Shown in pieces: positions 1-8,177 of a stretch of DNA of 64,000 bases. The stretch spans positions 1 through 64,000 of the forward strand of contig LOER01000017.1 of NCBI GenBank assembly GCA_001515945.1. The letters are read 5' to 3'. The position numbers were made by a program, and so were the translations under genes. Numbering within the stretch: the first letter of the stretch is position 1; each line of letters starts with the position of its first letter. A model generated the notes under the pieces. It searched no databases, was not told the origin of the DNA, and saw only the letters and a list, made by a program, of their open reading frames with translations. This DNA is from Desulfitibacter sp. BRH_c19 (lineage in GTDB: Bacteria > Bacillota > DSM-16504 > Desulfitibacterales > Desulfitibacteraceae).

Positions 1-562
1 CCATATTGATCTCTTCAAAGGAATTTACTTTATCCCTCTGCTGCTCTGCAAAACTTAGTATGGTCCAACTAATAATATTCATTGTTTTTTCAATATCAAT
101 ATCATCACGAAATTTTGTCAGATCTATATTTTTATAACCCATTTCAGAACCGCTTTTAATGAGATGCTTACCCATTTTATCGATTTCAGATTTAACCTCT
201 ACAGCATCCTCATGGGAAGTAGTTTTAAGAAAATCAAATGCTTGTGGAAACTTTTTCATGATTTTAAACTTAACTAATCCTATTTTTTCCATTCTTTTAA
301 AAATATCTGTTTCATTCCAATCCACCTCATCGTAGATTTTATCAATAACCTCAACCACATAATCAAGCAAGAATAAATACAATTGCTTTTTACTATTAAA
401 ATAGTTAAATAGCGATCCTTTCGATATATTCGCTTCTCTTATAATCTCGTTTGTAGAAGCCTTTTCATAACCATTTCCTGAAAACTCTTTAAGAGCTGCA
501 TTAATAATACGTTCTCGCTTCTCAAGTTCTAAACTGTAAAATTTCGAATAAATGATAGCCAC
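1..562 (-). CDS. TetR/AcrR-family transcriptional regulator, cut by the left edge
   Basis: DNA-binding repressor of the TetR family. Reading from a GTG at 562-560, the N-terminal region contains REQRI-like REINAALKEF-type helices and the hallmark segment EIIREANISKGSLFNYF, the TetR helix-turn-helix, followed by SKKQLYLFLLDYV. The remaining visible part is the helical ligand-binding domain, which continues beyond base 1, so the C-terminus is missing here. The GTG is chosen because the frame opens directly after a purine-rich GAAATGAG; an ATT start a few codons later cannot be excluded. The gene is monocistronic at its 5' end, with a near-consensus promoter and two operator copies upstream, implying autorepression. 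The ligand and any downstream target are unknown. Confidence 0.85.
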   Translation of the reverse strand, partial: MAIIYSKFYSLELEKRERIINAALKEFSGNGYEKASTNEIIREANISKGSLFNYFNSKKQLYLFLLDYVVEVIDKIYDEVDWNETDIFKRMEKIGLVKFKIMKKFPQAFDFLKTTSHEDAVEVKSEIDKMGKHLIKSGSEMGYKNIDLTKFRDDIDIEKTMNIISWTILSFAEQQRDKVNSFEEINM

Positions 563-591
563 CTCATTTCTTTGTTTAGTATGACGATAGA

Positions 592-641
592 TGACCGTGA
601 TGGTCATTTATTATTATATAGCAAATGACCAATCTGGTCAA
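592..641 (-). promoter_or_regulatory. TetR promoter with two operator copies
   Basis: On the minus strand a TTGACC (641-636) and a TATAAT (618-613) are separated by exactly 17 bases. Two copies of the palindrome TGACCNNNNNGGTCA lie at 626-640, overlapping the -35, and at 592-606, just after the -10. The copies differ only in the five central bases. This arrangement is that of an autorepressed tetR gene, with one dimer blocking polymerase binding and the other the start site. Confidence 0.85.
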
Positions 642-704
642 GATACCACCAGAAACCTACCCCTTCATATTTGCATCTACAACAGCTATTAAAATGAATT
701 TAAA

Positions 705-800
705 CTACATGAGTAAAATTAAAACAATAGCCATGAATAATCCGGCTATAGCTATTCTAGTACTGTATTGATTTTTAGGTTGCAAAAAAATGGCATGTAG
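705..800 (-). pseudogene. possible remnant of a membrane protein C-terminus
   Basis: A 31-codon open stretch on the minus strand ends in a TAG at 705-707 and encodes a hydrophilic piece (QPKNQYSTR) followed by one convincing membrane helix (IAIAGLFMAIVLILLM). It has no plausible start or ribosome binding site and is preceded in frame by a stop. It looks like the surviving tail of a decayed membrane-protein gene, but chance cannot be ruled out. Nothing else is recognisable between 642 and 848. Confidence 0.25.
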
Positions 801-848
801 TTAAAACATGCACAAAATTGCTGGTTTGTTTATATTAGGTAGTATAAA

Positions 849-890
849 TTGACATATTAGCTAATATTTATTATAATAATAGCTAATATA
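849..890 (+). promoter_or_regulatory. promoter and paired palindromic operator of the Phd-Uma2 gene
   Basis: TTGACA (849-854) and TATAAT (872-877) are spaced by 17 bases, a full consensus promoter. A perfect 14-bp palindrome, ATATTAGCTAATAT (854-867), sits between them, and a near copy (TAATAGCTAATAT, 877-889) follows the -10. Two sites bracketing the -10 are typical of antitoxin autoregulation, which suits the Phd-like N-terminus of the encoded protein. Confidence 0.8.
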
Positions 891-918
891 AATGGTAAGT
901 AGAGGTGATATATATATA

Positions 919-1653
919 ATGCGTATTAATACTACTGATTTACAGAATGCTTTTGGGAAATATCTTTCCTTGGTAGAGAAGGAAGATATTATTATTACGA
1001 AAAACGGAAAGAGCGTCGCCAAACTCATCCACTATAACGAGCCTGATTATTTTCTTGTTCATGAAGAAACATTAAAATACAAATCGACCAGAAGAATTAG
1101 CTATGAAGAATATATGGCTCTGGTTGAATCCTCTGATCAAAGATACGAACTCATTGATGGTGAGATTTATCTATTGGCTTCACCAAGGTTTGATCATCAG
1201 GTTGTGGTCAATGAAATTGCATGGCACTTCAACAACTATTTTAAGGGAAAGCCTTGTCGATCCTTAACAGCACCGTTGGATATAAGGCTGTTCGGTTTTG
1301 CAACTAAATTCGAGGAAGACCCCAATGTTGTCCAGCCGGATGTGATTGTGATCTGTGATGAAGATAAGGTCAATGAAGATAACAAGTATGAGGGCATACC
1401 AGCACTACTTGTCGAAGTCTTGTCTCCCTCAACCAAAGGCAAGGATATGATTACAAAATTAAATCTTTACATGAAAAGCGGTGTTTCAGAATACTGGATT
1501 TTAAATCTGGACAGCAAAAGCATTACTCAATACACCTTTTCTCGTGAAAGAGAACTTGAAAGTGTAAAAGACTTTCGAGAAGGAGATACCATACAATCAA
1601 CAAATTTTAATGGCCTGGATCTCCATTTAAGAGATATTTTTTCTGAAATCTAG
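919..1653 (+). CDS. Phd/YefM antitoxin-like domain fused to a Uma2-family nuclease
   Basis: Residues 1-40 (starting MRINTTDLQNAFGKYL and containing IIITKNGKSVAKL) match the Phd/YefM antitoxin fold, which binds DNA and normally neutralises a toxin. Residues 60-240 match the Uma2 (DUF820) PD-(D/E)XK nuclease family: an RYELIDGE segment, NVVQPDVIV supplying the PD, LVEVLSPST supplying the E-x-S strand, a downstream lysine, then SGVSEYWIL. The upstream ATG at 892 is rejected because it lies only about 8 bases after the expected transcription start, whereas AGAGGTGA precedes the ATG at 919. The nuclease activity is predicted only; many Uma2 proteins have no known role. No separate toxin gene adjoins it. 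Confidence 0.8.
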   Translation: MRINTTDLQNAFGKYLSLVEKEDIIITKNGKSVAKLIHYNEPDYFLVHEETLKYKSTRRISYEEYMALVESSDQRYELIDGEIYLLASPRFDHQVVVNEIAWHFNNYFKGKPCRSLTAPLDIRLFGFATKFEEDPNVVQPDVIVICDEDKVNEDNKYEGIPALLVEVLSPSTKGKDMITKLNLYMKSGVSEYWILNLDSKSITQYTFSRERELESVKDFREGDTIQSTNFNGLDLHLRDIFSEI

Positions 1654-1708
1654 TCAATCAACAGTTCACAGTTGAAACTGGGGTTTCTTAACCAAGTCTT
1701 TATATAAT

Positions 1709-2641
1709 TTACATATCCAACTCATAGCTTTGTTCAACTAATTCCTTACCCCACAGCTTATTTTCTTGCTCTGCTACTTTCTTAAAACCCCTTTTTATAT
1801 ACATTCCTATTGCCGTTGTTTGGTCTTCTGTGGTCTCTAGAAATATTTGTTGATAGCCTTTCTCTTTACAGTATCCCATGGCTTCACTTAGAAGTATTCT
1901 TCCAAGACCAATCCCCCTGAATGCAGGATGCAGGATGAACCATCTCAACTGAGCTCGTGTGAGTGAATGGCCAACAATTGCAATGGCACCAATCATTTTT
2001 CCATTCACTTCTGCAAACCATAATCTATCCTTTTCAGGATTATATTTCTCAAAAAAATCATAAAAGGTCTTACAGACATAGCCCTCAAACATATGATTAT
2101 ATCCGCATTCCTCTGCATAAATCCAACCATGCAGGTGAATTAAATAACCCACATCTCCCGGTCTCAGATCACAACGGATTTTAACACTTTCTCCTGTAAG
2201 CACAGATTTCTCTGAGAGAGCATTTTCGATAGTTTTCATGCTCTCTACAACGCTTATTTGATCTTGTTCTGGTAAGGAGCTGATCATTTGATAGATTTGA
2301 TTATCGGACAGGTCTTCCAGTTTCGATAGGGTATCTTTTCCTTTATCCGTCAGGTAAAGGTAATAAAACCTTCCATCCTCCATGGATTGTGCCCTATATG
2401 TAAGGCTATTTTTTTCAAAGCGTTTTATAATCCTGCTTAAATAGCCTGGGTCAATCCTTAGTTCTTCGACTAACCTCTTGGAAGTACAATTCTTCGTATG
2501 TCCTATGTCGTATAATATACGAGTTTCCGCGAGTGAAAATTCACTATCCAGCAGATGTTGATCCAGCAATCCTAGAATATTTGTATAGAACCGATTAAAT
2601 CTACGAACGATATGTATCAAAGGCATATATGCTAAATTCAC
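1709..2641 (-). CDS. MarR-type regulator fused to a GNAT acetyltransferase
   Basis: About 310 residues in two halves. Residues 5-145 are a MarR winged-helix domain, with helix segments around EFSLAETRILYDIG and RIDPGYLSRIIKRFEK and the wing around MEDGRFYYLYLT. Residues 155-300 are a GNAT N-acetyltransferase domain, with acetyl-CoA loop HPAFRGIGLGRILL and a C-terminal AIGMYIKRGFKKV. Such bifunctional MarR/GNAT proteins are a known family; substrates are usually unknown. The GTG start at 2641 follows AGGGAGGT by seven bases. The gene faces the lipoprotein gene divergently and has its own promoter with an operator over the -35. Confidence 0.9.
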   Translation of the reverse strand: MNLAYMPLIHIVRRFNRFYTNILGLLDQHLLDSEFSLAETRILYDIGHTKNCTSKRLVEELRIDPGYLSRIIKRFEKNSLTYRAQSMEDGRFYYLYLTDKGKDTLSKLEDLSDNQIYQMISSLPEQDQISVVESMKTIENALSEKSVLTGESVKIRCDLRPGDVGYLIHLHGWIYAEECGYNHMFEGYVCKTFYDFFEKYNPEKDRLWFAEVNGKMIGAIAIVGHSLTRAQLRWFILHPAFRGIGLGRILLSEAMGYCKEKGYQQIFLETTEDQTTAIGMYIKRGFKKVAEQENKLWGKELVEQSYELDM

Positions 2642-2676
2642 AATGATACCTCCCTATAATTTGTCATTGCATGACC

Positions 2677-2707
2677 ATTGTAATAAAATTACTTGACAAA
2701 GTCAAGT
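2677..2707 (-). promoter_or_regulatory. promoter of the MarR-GNAT gene with operator over the -35
   Basis: TTGACT (2705-2700), a 17-base spacer and TACAAT (2682-2677) form a good vegetative promoter on the minus strand. A perfect palindrome with arms ACTTGAC and GTCAAGT around AAA occupies 2691-2707 and covers the -35. This is the size and symmetry expected for a MarR dimer, so autorepression is likely. Confidence 0.8.
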
Positions 2708-2806
2708 ATATTTGTTGTTTCAAATCCCTTCCACCGCAGAAACAAAGAGAAGTTTTTTTGCGTCTATTAATAATGAAAAAGCATACTAACACTAGGAGGT
2801 AGCATC

Positions 2807-3745
2807 TTGAAAAAAATACTTTTAGTAGTACTTATTCTTTTATTAAATGTTTCATTGTTTGGCTGTATGACAACCTCACTTGGGGAAAACGAAGCCCAAC
2901 CTGAAAAACAACAACAGACTGATGAGATCAATGAAGAGACCGTTGGAATTCTAGTAGAGGAGTTCGGCAGGAAGCTTCAAACAGTTTCGCTTCTAAGTCC
3001 AGAGGATATACTGGAAGAGAGTATGCAGAAGAACTATGGTGATTATGTATCCCAAGAGCTTTTGGACAAATGGTTAAGCGATCCTCAAAATGCTCCTGGG
3101 AGACTAACTTCAAGTCCATGGCCAGAACGTATAGAAATTCTATCCATAGAAAAAATATTGGAACATATTTATGAAGTAAATGGAGAAATAATAGAAATAA
3201 CGAGCGTGGAAAAGGAAAGCGATGGGATTGCTGCAAGGAAGTCAATTACCCTTGTGGTAGAGAAAATCGGGGATCGTTGGCTTATAGCCAGCGCTAACCT
3301 TGATGATTATGAGGATAGAGACCAAATAGTGTATAGTAATAGCCAATATGGTTTTAATTTCTCTTTACCCAAGAGTTGGAAAGACTATTCCATTGTAACT
3401 GACAAATGGGAAGGCTTGGCACTCGGAGGTTCACAAGATAATGAAATTATTGAAACTGGTCCCACGATTTCCATCAGACACCCACAATGGGCTTCGGAAA
3501 ATCAGCGACAAGATATTCCCATCATGGTCTTTACACTTACCCAATGGGATGCTCTACAGCAGGAGGAATTCCATATTGGTGCAGCACCTATCGGACCAAA
3601 AGAACTTGACCGTAACACTAGATTTGTTTTTGCCCTTCCTGCGCGTTACAACTATTCATTTCCAACAGGATATGAAGAAGTAGAAGATATTCTTAATGAC
3701 AATCCTCTTCAGCCAATTGAGGAGAACCATTTTAATAATCAATAA
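2807..3745 (+). CDS. lipoprotein of unknown function
   Basis: A 312-residue secreted lipoprotein. The N-terminus is a lipoprotein signal peptide (MKK, then a hydrophobic run ending in the lipobox LFGC at residue 20), so the mature protein is probably lipid-anchored on the outer face of the membrane. A charged, glutamine-rich linker follows. The middle and end contain motifs such as YGFNFSLPKSWKDYS that are common in clostridial secreted proteins with a PsbP-like fold. The TTG start at 2807 lies six bases after a perfect AGGAGGT (2794-2800). No partner gene is evident; a hairpin at about 3753-3786 follows the stop but lacks a T run. Confidence 0.75.
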   Translation: MKKILLVVLILLLNVSLFGCMTTSLGENEAQPEKQQQTDEINEETVGILVEEFGRKLQTVSLLSPEDILEESMQKNYGDYVSQELLDKWLSDPQNAPGRLTSSPWPERIEILSIEKILEHIYEVNGEIIEITSVEKESDGIAARKSITLVVEKIGDRWLIASANLDDYEDRDQIVYSNSQYGFNFSLPKSWKDYSIVTDKWEGLALGGSQDNEIIETGPTISIRHPQWASENQRQDIPIMVFTLTQWDALQQEEFHIGAAPIGPKELDRNTRFVFALPARYNYSFPTGYEEVEDILNDNPLQPIEENHFNNQ

Positions 3746-3863
3746 AAAGCGTGAGGGAGGCAAAGGACTATCCCTTCGCTTCCCTCTATACTATAGATAG
3801 TAATACTACCCATTTACTTCCTTAGGATTATCAAGGTTCAATAAGTATAACTACTCTACCTTT

Positions 3864-3977
3864 TTATATCACTCGGTCTCCGTCCTTTAAGTCTAACGGC
3901 GGATTCTTAATATACCTTTCGCCCGTCTTCAGACCTTCTATTATCTGAATGTCAAAATTTGTTTTAATTCCTGTCTA
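3864..3977 (-). other. in-frame continuation of the membrane fusion protein beyond a TAG codon
   Basis: Directly after the TAG at 3977-3975 the same frame stays open for 36 codons and ends in TAA at 3866-3864. The peptide begins TGIKTNFDIQIIEGLKTGER and later contains PPLDLKDGDRVI, which is the normal C-terminal end of MacA/HlyD-type adaptors. The TAG therefore interrupts, rather than ends, the ancestral gene. A single base change from AAG (lysine) would create it. Confidence 0.8.
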
Positions 3978-5129
3978 AACGTATTTCTTAACTGCCTTTT
4001 CATTTTCTATTACATACACAAATTCTTTTCCATCATTTTCTTTTTGTAATGCTTTGAGGTTCACAGCCAATATATTGGGGATTTCTATAACTGTTATGTT
4101 GATATCAGCTTCATATCCTGCTTTAATCTTATCATCATGGTTGTTAATGGTGATTTCGATTTTTACCTTTACTCTCTCATTGGTCAAATCCATCTTAGCT
4201 GCATCATCTATTTTCGATACAGTTCCCGCGTATTCTCCATCCAGCCCCTTAACTTTAATGCTGGCCTTCTGTCCTTGGCTAATCTTCACAGCATCATATT
4301 GCCTCGCTTCTATTACAATCTTGTACTCTGAAAGGTCATAAATGATAATGCTGCTGTTCTTCGATGTGGGATACTGGTTTTCTTTTATGTCTAGGCGGAC
4401 GATTGTACCATCGATATTAGCTTTTATCTCACTCATACTGATCTTATCTTGAACATTCGCAATATCGGCTTTTACCACTTCTACCTGATTCCTCTGGTCT
4501 GCAATTTCATATTTAAGGTTGGTATCAAAATCAGCCAACGAATTTTTTGCATTGATCAGTTGAATCTCTGAAAGCTCCACCTGACTCTGCAGATCATTCA
4601 TGTGTTTCTCAATACTGTTAAATTCCTCATTTGAAATAGCACCATTTTCAAATAAAATTTCGCTTTTCTCAAATTTTCCTTTTTCATCCATATAGCTGGC
4701 TATGGCATTTTCAAGTTTGATCGCTGTCTGCTTAATTTCATTCTCAAATGTTTTCTTATCATTCAATGCAACTTTATTTTGAAGCTTTTCCAAATTCCTG
4801 CTAAGCAGTTCAAAATTAAGCCTATGCTTACTAAGTTGGTACTCAAGGTCTGTCGTATCAACTGTAACGATAGGATCATTTTTCTTTATTTCTTGGCCTT
4901 CGACGGCATGAATTACTTTTACCTTCTGCTGCGTAGAGAGTATTATCTCCTCCAAATTCTTTGCTTCTACGTTGCCGGTAACAGAGATGCCCTGAGATAA
5001 ACTTCGAGTTTGTAGAATTTCTGCTTCTACCTCTTTAACGGTGTTTTTGTTGGGAGTAAAATTCCAAACCATGACAATTGCTAAGACTAACACAACTGCC
5101 AGGATAATTCTCTTTTTTTTATTCTTCAT
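3975..5129 (-). CDS. membrane fusion protein of the PadR-linked ABC exporter, shortened by TAG
   Basis: Periplasmic-adaptor-type protein (HlyD/MacA family), 384 residues to the TAG. It has an N-terminal membrane anchor (residues 7-24), a split lipoyl/barrel domain (VEAKNLEEIILSTQQKVK early, IKANIDGTIVRLDIKENQYP later), and between these a long alpha-helical coiled coil (about residues 90-225). In Gram-positive bacteria such proteins assist MacB/FtsX-type ABC transporters. It is the last gene of the padR operon, after the ATPase. About 36 C-terminal residues are cut off by the TAG; because the membrane-proximal domain loses its final strands, function may be impaired unless the stop is read through. 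Confidence 0.85.
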   Translation of the reverse strand: MKNKKKRIILAVVLVLAIVMVWNFTPNKNTVKEVEAEILQTRSLSQGISVTGNVEAKNLEEIILSTQQKVKVIHAVEGQEIKKNDPIVTVDTTDLEYQLSKHRLNFELLSRNLEKLQNKVALNDKKTFENEIKQTAIKLENAIASYMDEKGKFEKSEILFENGAISNEEFNSIEKHMNDLQSQVELSEIQLINAKNSLADFDTNLKYEIADQRNQVEVVKADIANVQDKISMSEIKANIDGTIVRLDIKENQYPTSKNSSIIIYDLSEYKIVIEARQYDAVKISQGQKASIKVKGLDGEYAGTVSKIDDAAKMDLTNERVKVKIEITINNHDDKIKAGYEADINITVIEIPNILAVNLKALQKENDGKEFVYVIENEKAVKKYV

Positions 5130-5187
5130 TTTCTAATCCTCCCCACTATTCAGCTTTACGTTTTGACATACTTAAATTCGGGTTAAT

Positions 5188-5862
5188 TTAATTAAGTTCT
5201 ATTTTTTCTATCAGACCATCCTTCAACCATATGACTCTATGCACATAATTTTTATCCTCTGGCTCATGAGTAATCAGAACAATCGTTTGACGTAGTTCTT
5301 TATTCAACTTCTTGAAGAGTTCCAATACCATATTAGCTGAAACACTATCAAGGTTTGCAGTTGGCTCGTCTGCAAAGACTATTTTAGGCTTATTAATCAA
5401 CGCTCTGGCAATAGCGAGACGTTGTTGTTCCCCTCCGGACAATTCATTTGGATAATGGTGTATACGATGCTTCAAGCCAACAATTTCAAGGAGCTCTGAG
5501 GCACGTTTCTTATATTGCTCAGAATTATTTCCAGAAGCCATGGACGGTAGACACACATTTTCCAGGGCGTTTAATTCATAAACTAGTGCATACTCTTGAA
5601 AAACGTATCCCAGGTTTCGAAGCCGAAATTCTGTTTTCTTAGCATCGGATAAGCCTAGTACATCTGTTCCGTCAATAAGAATTCTACCTTCACTTGGTGT
5701 ATCAATAAGTCCCATTTGATTTAGCATTGTTGATTTACCCGAGCCACTCCGTCCCATAATTGCTACAAACTCTCCCTCGGTTATTTCAAATGAAACACCT
5801 TTCAGTGCCTGGATAGGAACTTTACCAGGGTAAGTCTTCTTAAGATTCTCTACTATAATCAC
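5188..5862 (-). CDS. ABC transporter ATPase, MacB/LolD type
   Basis: Cytoplasmic ATPase of an FtsX-type exporter. Walker A is GRSGSGKST, the signature is LSGGEQQRLAIARAL, Walker B is KIVFADEPTANLD, and the switch histidine is in LITHEPEDK; all are intact. The open frame reaches back to 5910, inside the permease gene, but the GTG at 5862 is preferred: it lies eight bases after the permease stop, follows GGGGAGG and makes the protein begin with the family-typical VIIVENLKKTY. About 224 residues, normal for the family. Translational coupling to the permease is likely. Confidence 0.9.
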   Translation of the reverse strand: MIIVENLKKTYPGKVPIQALKGVSFEITEGEFVAIMGRSGSGKSTMLNQMGLIDTPSEGRILIDGTDVLGLSDAKKTEFRLRNLGYVFQEYALVYELNALENVCLPSMASGNNSEQYKKRASELLEIVGLKHRIHHYPNELSGGEQQRLAIARALINKPKIVFADEPTANLDSVSANMVLELFKKLNKELRQTIVLITHEPEDKNYVHRVIWLKDGLIEKIELN

Positions 5863-5869
5863 TGTAAAT

Positions 5870-7090
5870 TTAACCTCCCCGAATTGATTGAAGAATATCT
5901 TGTCTTGCAACTCTGGATGAAGGGACAGCCCCTGCTAAAATTGATGCCAGAAATATACTTGCAATGCTCAAGATAATTCTCAATACACTTAATGATATAC
6001 CAACATTTCCCATGGGTAATTCGACTGGGTACGCCTTAAGAAGTGGAACCAGCAGCAAAAACACCAATACAGTTCCTATGATTGATCCACAAATAGCGTA
6101 GAAGAGTGATTGGAAAACATAGGATTGAACGATAATTCGATGTTTTATGCCAATAGCTTTAAGTACTCCTATCTGTCGGCGTTTGTTAAGGGCATTTACA
6201 TATATGAGGACGAAAATAGTGATTGCTGCTACAATAACGCTGACAAAACTTATAACTAATGAAATCCCGTTAAACACAGCGATAATTGCCGCACTAGCAC
6301 CTAGAAGTTCGGTATATTTCCTTACTTTCAGGTTGGGATTAATATTTTTAACTTGAGTAAGGTAATTATCTATAGTATCCTGCTTAAGGTCTACCTTAAC
6401 CAATATATCTGATGCTTCATTATCCAGGTAAAGTACAGATTCCATTTCCTTAGAGGAAACAAACCCTATGCCGGAGAAAAATCCAACCTGATAAATACCT
6501 TTTACAATGTAGGTTCGTTTAACTCCGTTATAATAGCTTATCTTTACTTCATCACCTACTTTAACCCCACCTAAATCATTACCCGTTGGCTCACCAAAAC
6601 CACCTGCTACATCTGCACCCAGAACAATTTCATTCTCCTGAAGCACATCGGGGTATTCTCCCGCAACCAAATGGTCGGCAATAGTGAGTACTTTTTTATC
6701 TTCTTGAGGATCAATCCCAAACATTCTTACCGAGACACTTTTAGAGTTTCCACTTTTATTTTTGTCATAGGAAATGGAACCACCGGAGATATAGCGACTA
6801 GATGTAGCTAAAACTCCAGGAATTCTCTCGATTTCTGAACGCAGTTCATCTTGGTTGTCGATGAATTCTTTCTGTATAGGCTCCTCTTGAGGTGTTATAA
6901 CGATATGGGATGTCTCTGTATCAACCACCAGCTGCTCTGTTGTTTCAGCTAAGCCTCCTAATAATCCTGATATAAACATCAAGTTTAAGAAACTTATGGA
7001 TAAAATAAAAATTAAAAGGGCTGATGTTAATTTGCTGCCTCTTGTAATGGATTTATAAGCAATAAATACTGCTGTCTTTAGATCATTCAT
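5870..7090 (-). CDS. ABC transporter permease, FtsX/MacB family
   Basis: Integral membrane subunit of 406 residues with the standard layout: one N-terminal membrane helix (around residues 20-45), a large extracellular domain of about 220 residues, then three C-terminal helices (around 265-300, 325-350 and 360-385). The ending RVARQDILQSIRGG is typical. It lacks a peptidase or ATPase domain, so it needs the adjacent ATPase. Transporters of this kind export lipids, peptides or antibiotics or act mechanically; the substrate here cannot be told. Confidence 0.9.
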   Translation of the reverse strand: MNDLKTAVFIAYKSITRGSKLTSALLIFILSISFLNLMFISGLLGGLAETTEQLVVDTETSHIVITPQEEPIQKEFIDNQDELRSEIERIPGVLATSSRYISGGSISYDKNKSGNSKSVSVRMFGIDPQEDKKVLTIADHLVAGEYPDVLQENEIVLGADVAGGFGEPTGNDLGGVKVGDEVKISYYNGVKRTYIVKGIYQVGFFSGIGFVSSKEMESVLYLDNEASDILVKVDLKQDTIDNYLTQVKNINPNLKVRKYTELLGASAAIIAVFNGISLVISFVSVIVAAITIFVLIYVNALNKRRQIGVLKAIGIKHRIIVQSYVFQSLFYAICGSIIGTVLVFLLLVPLLKAYPVELPMGNVGISLSVLRIILSIASIFLASILAGAVPSSRVARQDILQSIRGG

Positions 7091-7137
7091 TTCACTTTGC
7101 CTCCGTTCCCATTCCTATACTTCACATTGAGGTTAAC

Positions 7138-7204
7138 TGCAGCAACTCAATTGGATTTTTAATCCTCTGGATGTCATTAATATCATTAATTTTGAGTTGC
7201 TGCA
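7138..7204. repeat. 13-bp inverted repeat between operon genes
   Basis: TGCAGCAACTCAA (7138-7150) is matched by its exact reverse complement at 7192-7204, enclosing 41 bases that contain a smaller hairpin, GGATT/AATCC (7153-7165). It lies in the gap between the DUF4097 gene and the permease gene. There is no T run, so it is not a classic terminator; mRNA processing, stability or partial attenuation are possible. Confidence 0.6.
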
Positions 7205-7256
7205 ATGAAATTTTTTACATATAAGGTCAATACATTTTCTATTTTAAACTTTATGT

Positions 7257-8177
7257 CTATCGGCCTTTTCTAACAGAAATACTACCAGAAGATGTCCTCA
7301 AGTCTATTAATTCTGTTGGATTTTTGCCTACAGTTCCCGCTATTTCCTTATTGTTGCGGCTACTGTGCGTAATTCGTACAGGAAACTCATTGCTATATTG
7401 GCCCGATGATACCCTGCTATGGATTTTAAACTCACTATCCTCAGGTAAAAACACATTAATATTTCCTGAGCTAGCTCGGGCATGAAAGTTGCCAATCATA
7501 TCAAATTCTATTTGGGAACTGCCAGATGACGAGTGGAGATTTTGATTGCCCACAAATTCCTTAATTATGATTTTTCCCGAAGAACTACGGACGGTAGTTT
7601 CGTCGCTGGTTAGTCTGCTCACAGTAATTGCCCCAGATGAACTAGAAATTGCGCTCAAACTTGCCCCTGTCTGGTCAACATTAATATTTCCGGAACTACT
7701 GCTTAGAGTTATTCTATTGAGTTCCAGATCTCTAACAATTATTGAGCCTGATGAACTATTGACTGACAAAGCATGATAATAGTCTTCAGGAACATAAATG
7801 GTTAAGTGTGATTCAGAACGTCCTGTGAAATTGGACCAACGCTGTATGAAATTGAACAATGAGTTGATAATATTACCTTCAAGACTGATCAATAAAGTAT
7901 TGCTCTTTTCCTTTATAGTAAGTTTTCTAGCTTTTTGGTTTGTTTTGCCTGGATTTTCATAATAAACTGCTTCCAGATAATCGCTGTTTGTGGGAATAAT
8001 CTCAACTTCAGTTAAAGATGTTTTTATGCTAATATTTTCAATATCCGATAACCAGTGTTTCTCTTTTTGATTCAAATCATCTTGAGAGTCTGCCAAAATA
8101 ATTAAGGTAATTGAAAATGTTATTAACATCAATACAGTAATCAAGCCTATTCCATACTTAATGTTTTTCGTGTACAT
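7257..8177 (-). CDS. DUF4097-type membrane-anchored beta-repeat protein
   Basis: About 306 residues. An N-terminal membrane helix (about residues 8-30) is followed by a domain built of repeated strands, each containing SSSG or a close variant (at least nine occurrences), the signature of DUF4097 right-handed beta-helix-like proteins. These are often found beside PadR regulators and ABC exporters in Firmicutes. The ATG at 8177 is chosen because AGGAGG precedes it by nine bases; the longer frame to 8207 would lack a ribosome binding site. Its role in the operon is unknown, perhaps an extracytoplasmic sensor or scaffold. Confidence 0.8.
   Translation of the reverse strand: MYTKNIKYGIGLITVLMLITFSITLIILADSQDDLNQKEKHWLSDIENISIKTSLTEVEIIPTNSDYLEAVYYENPGKTNQKARKLTIKEKSNTLLISLEGNIINSLFNFIQRWSNFTGRSESHLTIYVPEDYYHALSVNSSSGSIIVRDLELNRITLSSSSGNINVDQTGASLSAISSSSGAITVSRLTSDETTVRSSSGKIIIKEFVGNQNLHSSSGSSQIEFDMIGNFHARASSGNINVFLPEDSEFKIHSRVSSGQYSNEFPVRITHSSRNNKEIAGTVGKNPTELIDLRTSSGSISVRKGR

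Noticed and set aside
892-918. Longer N-terminus of the Phd-Uma2 protein from ATG at 892
   Set aside because: It would start about eight bases from the expected transcription start without a ribosome binding site, whereas AGAGGTGA precedes the ATG at 919.
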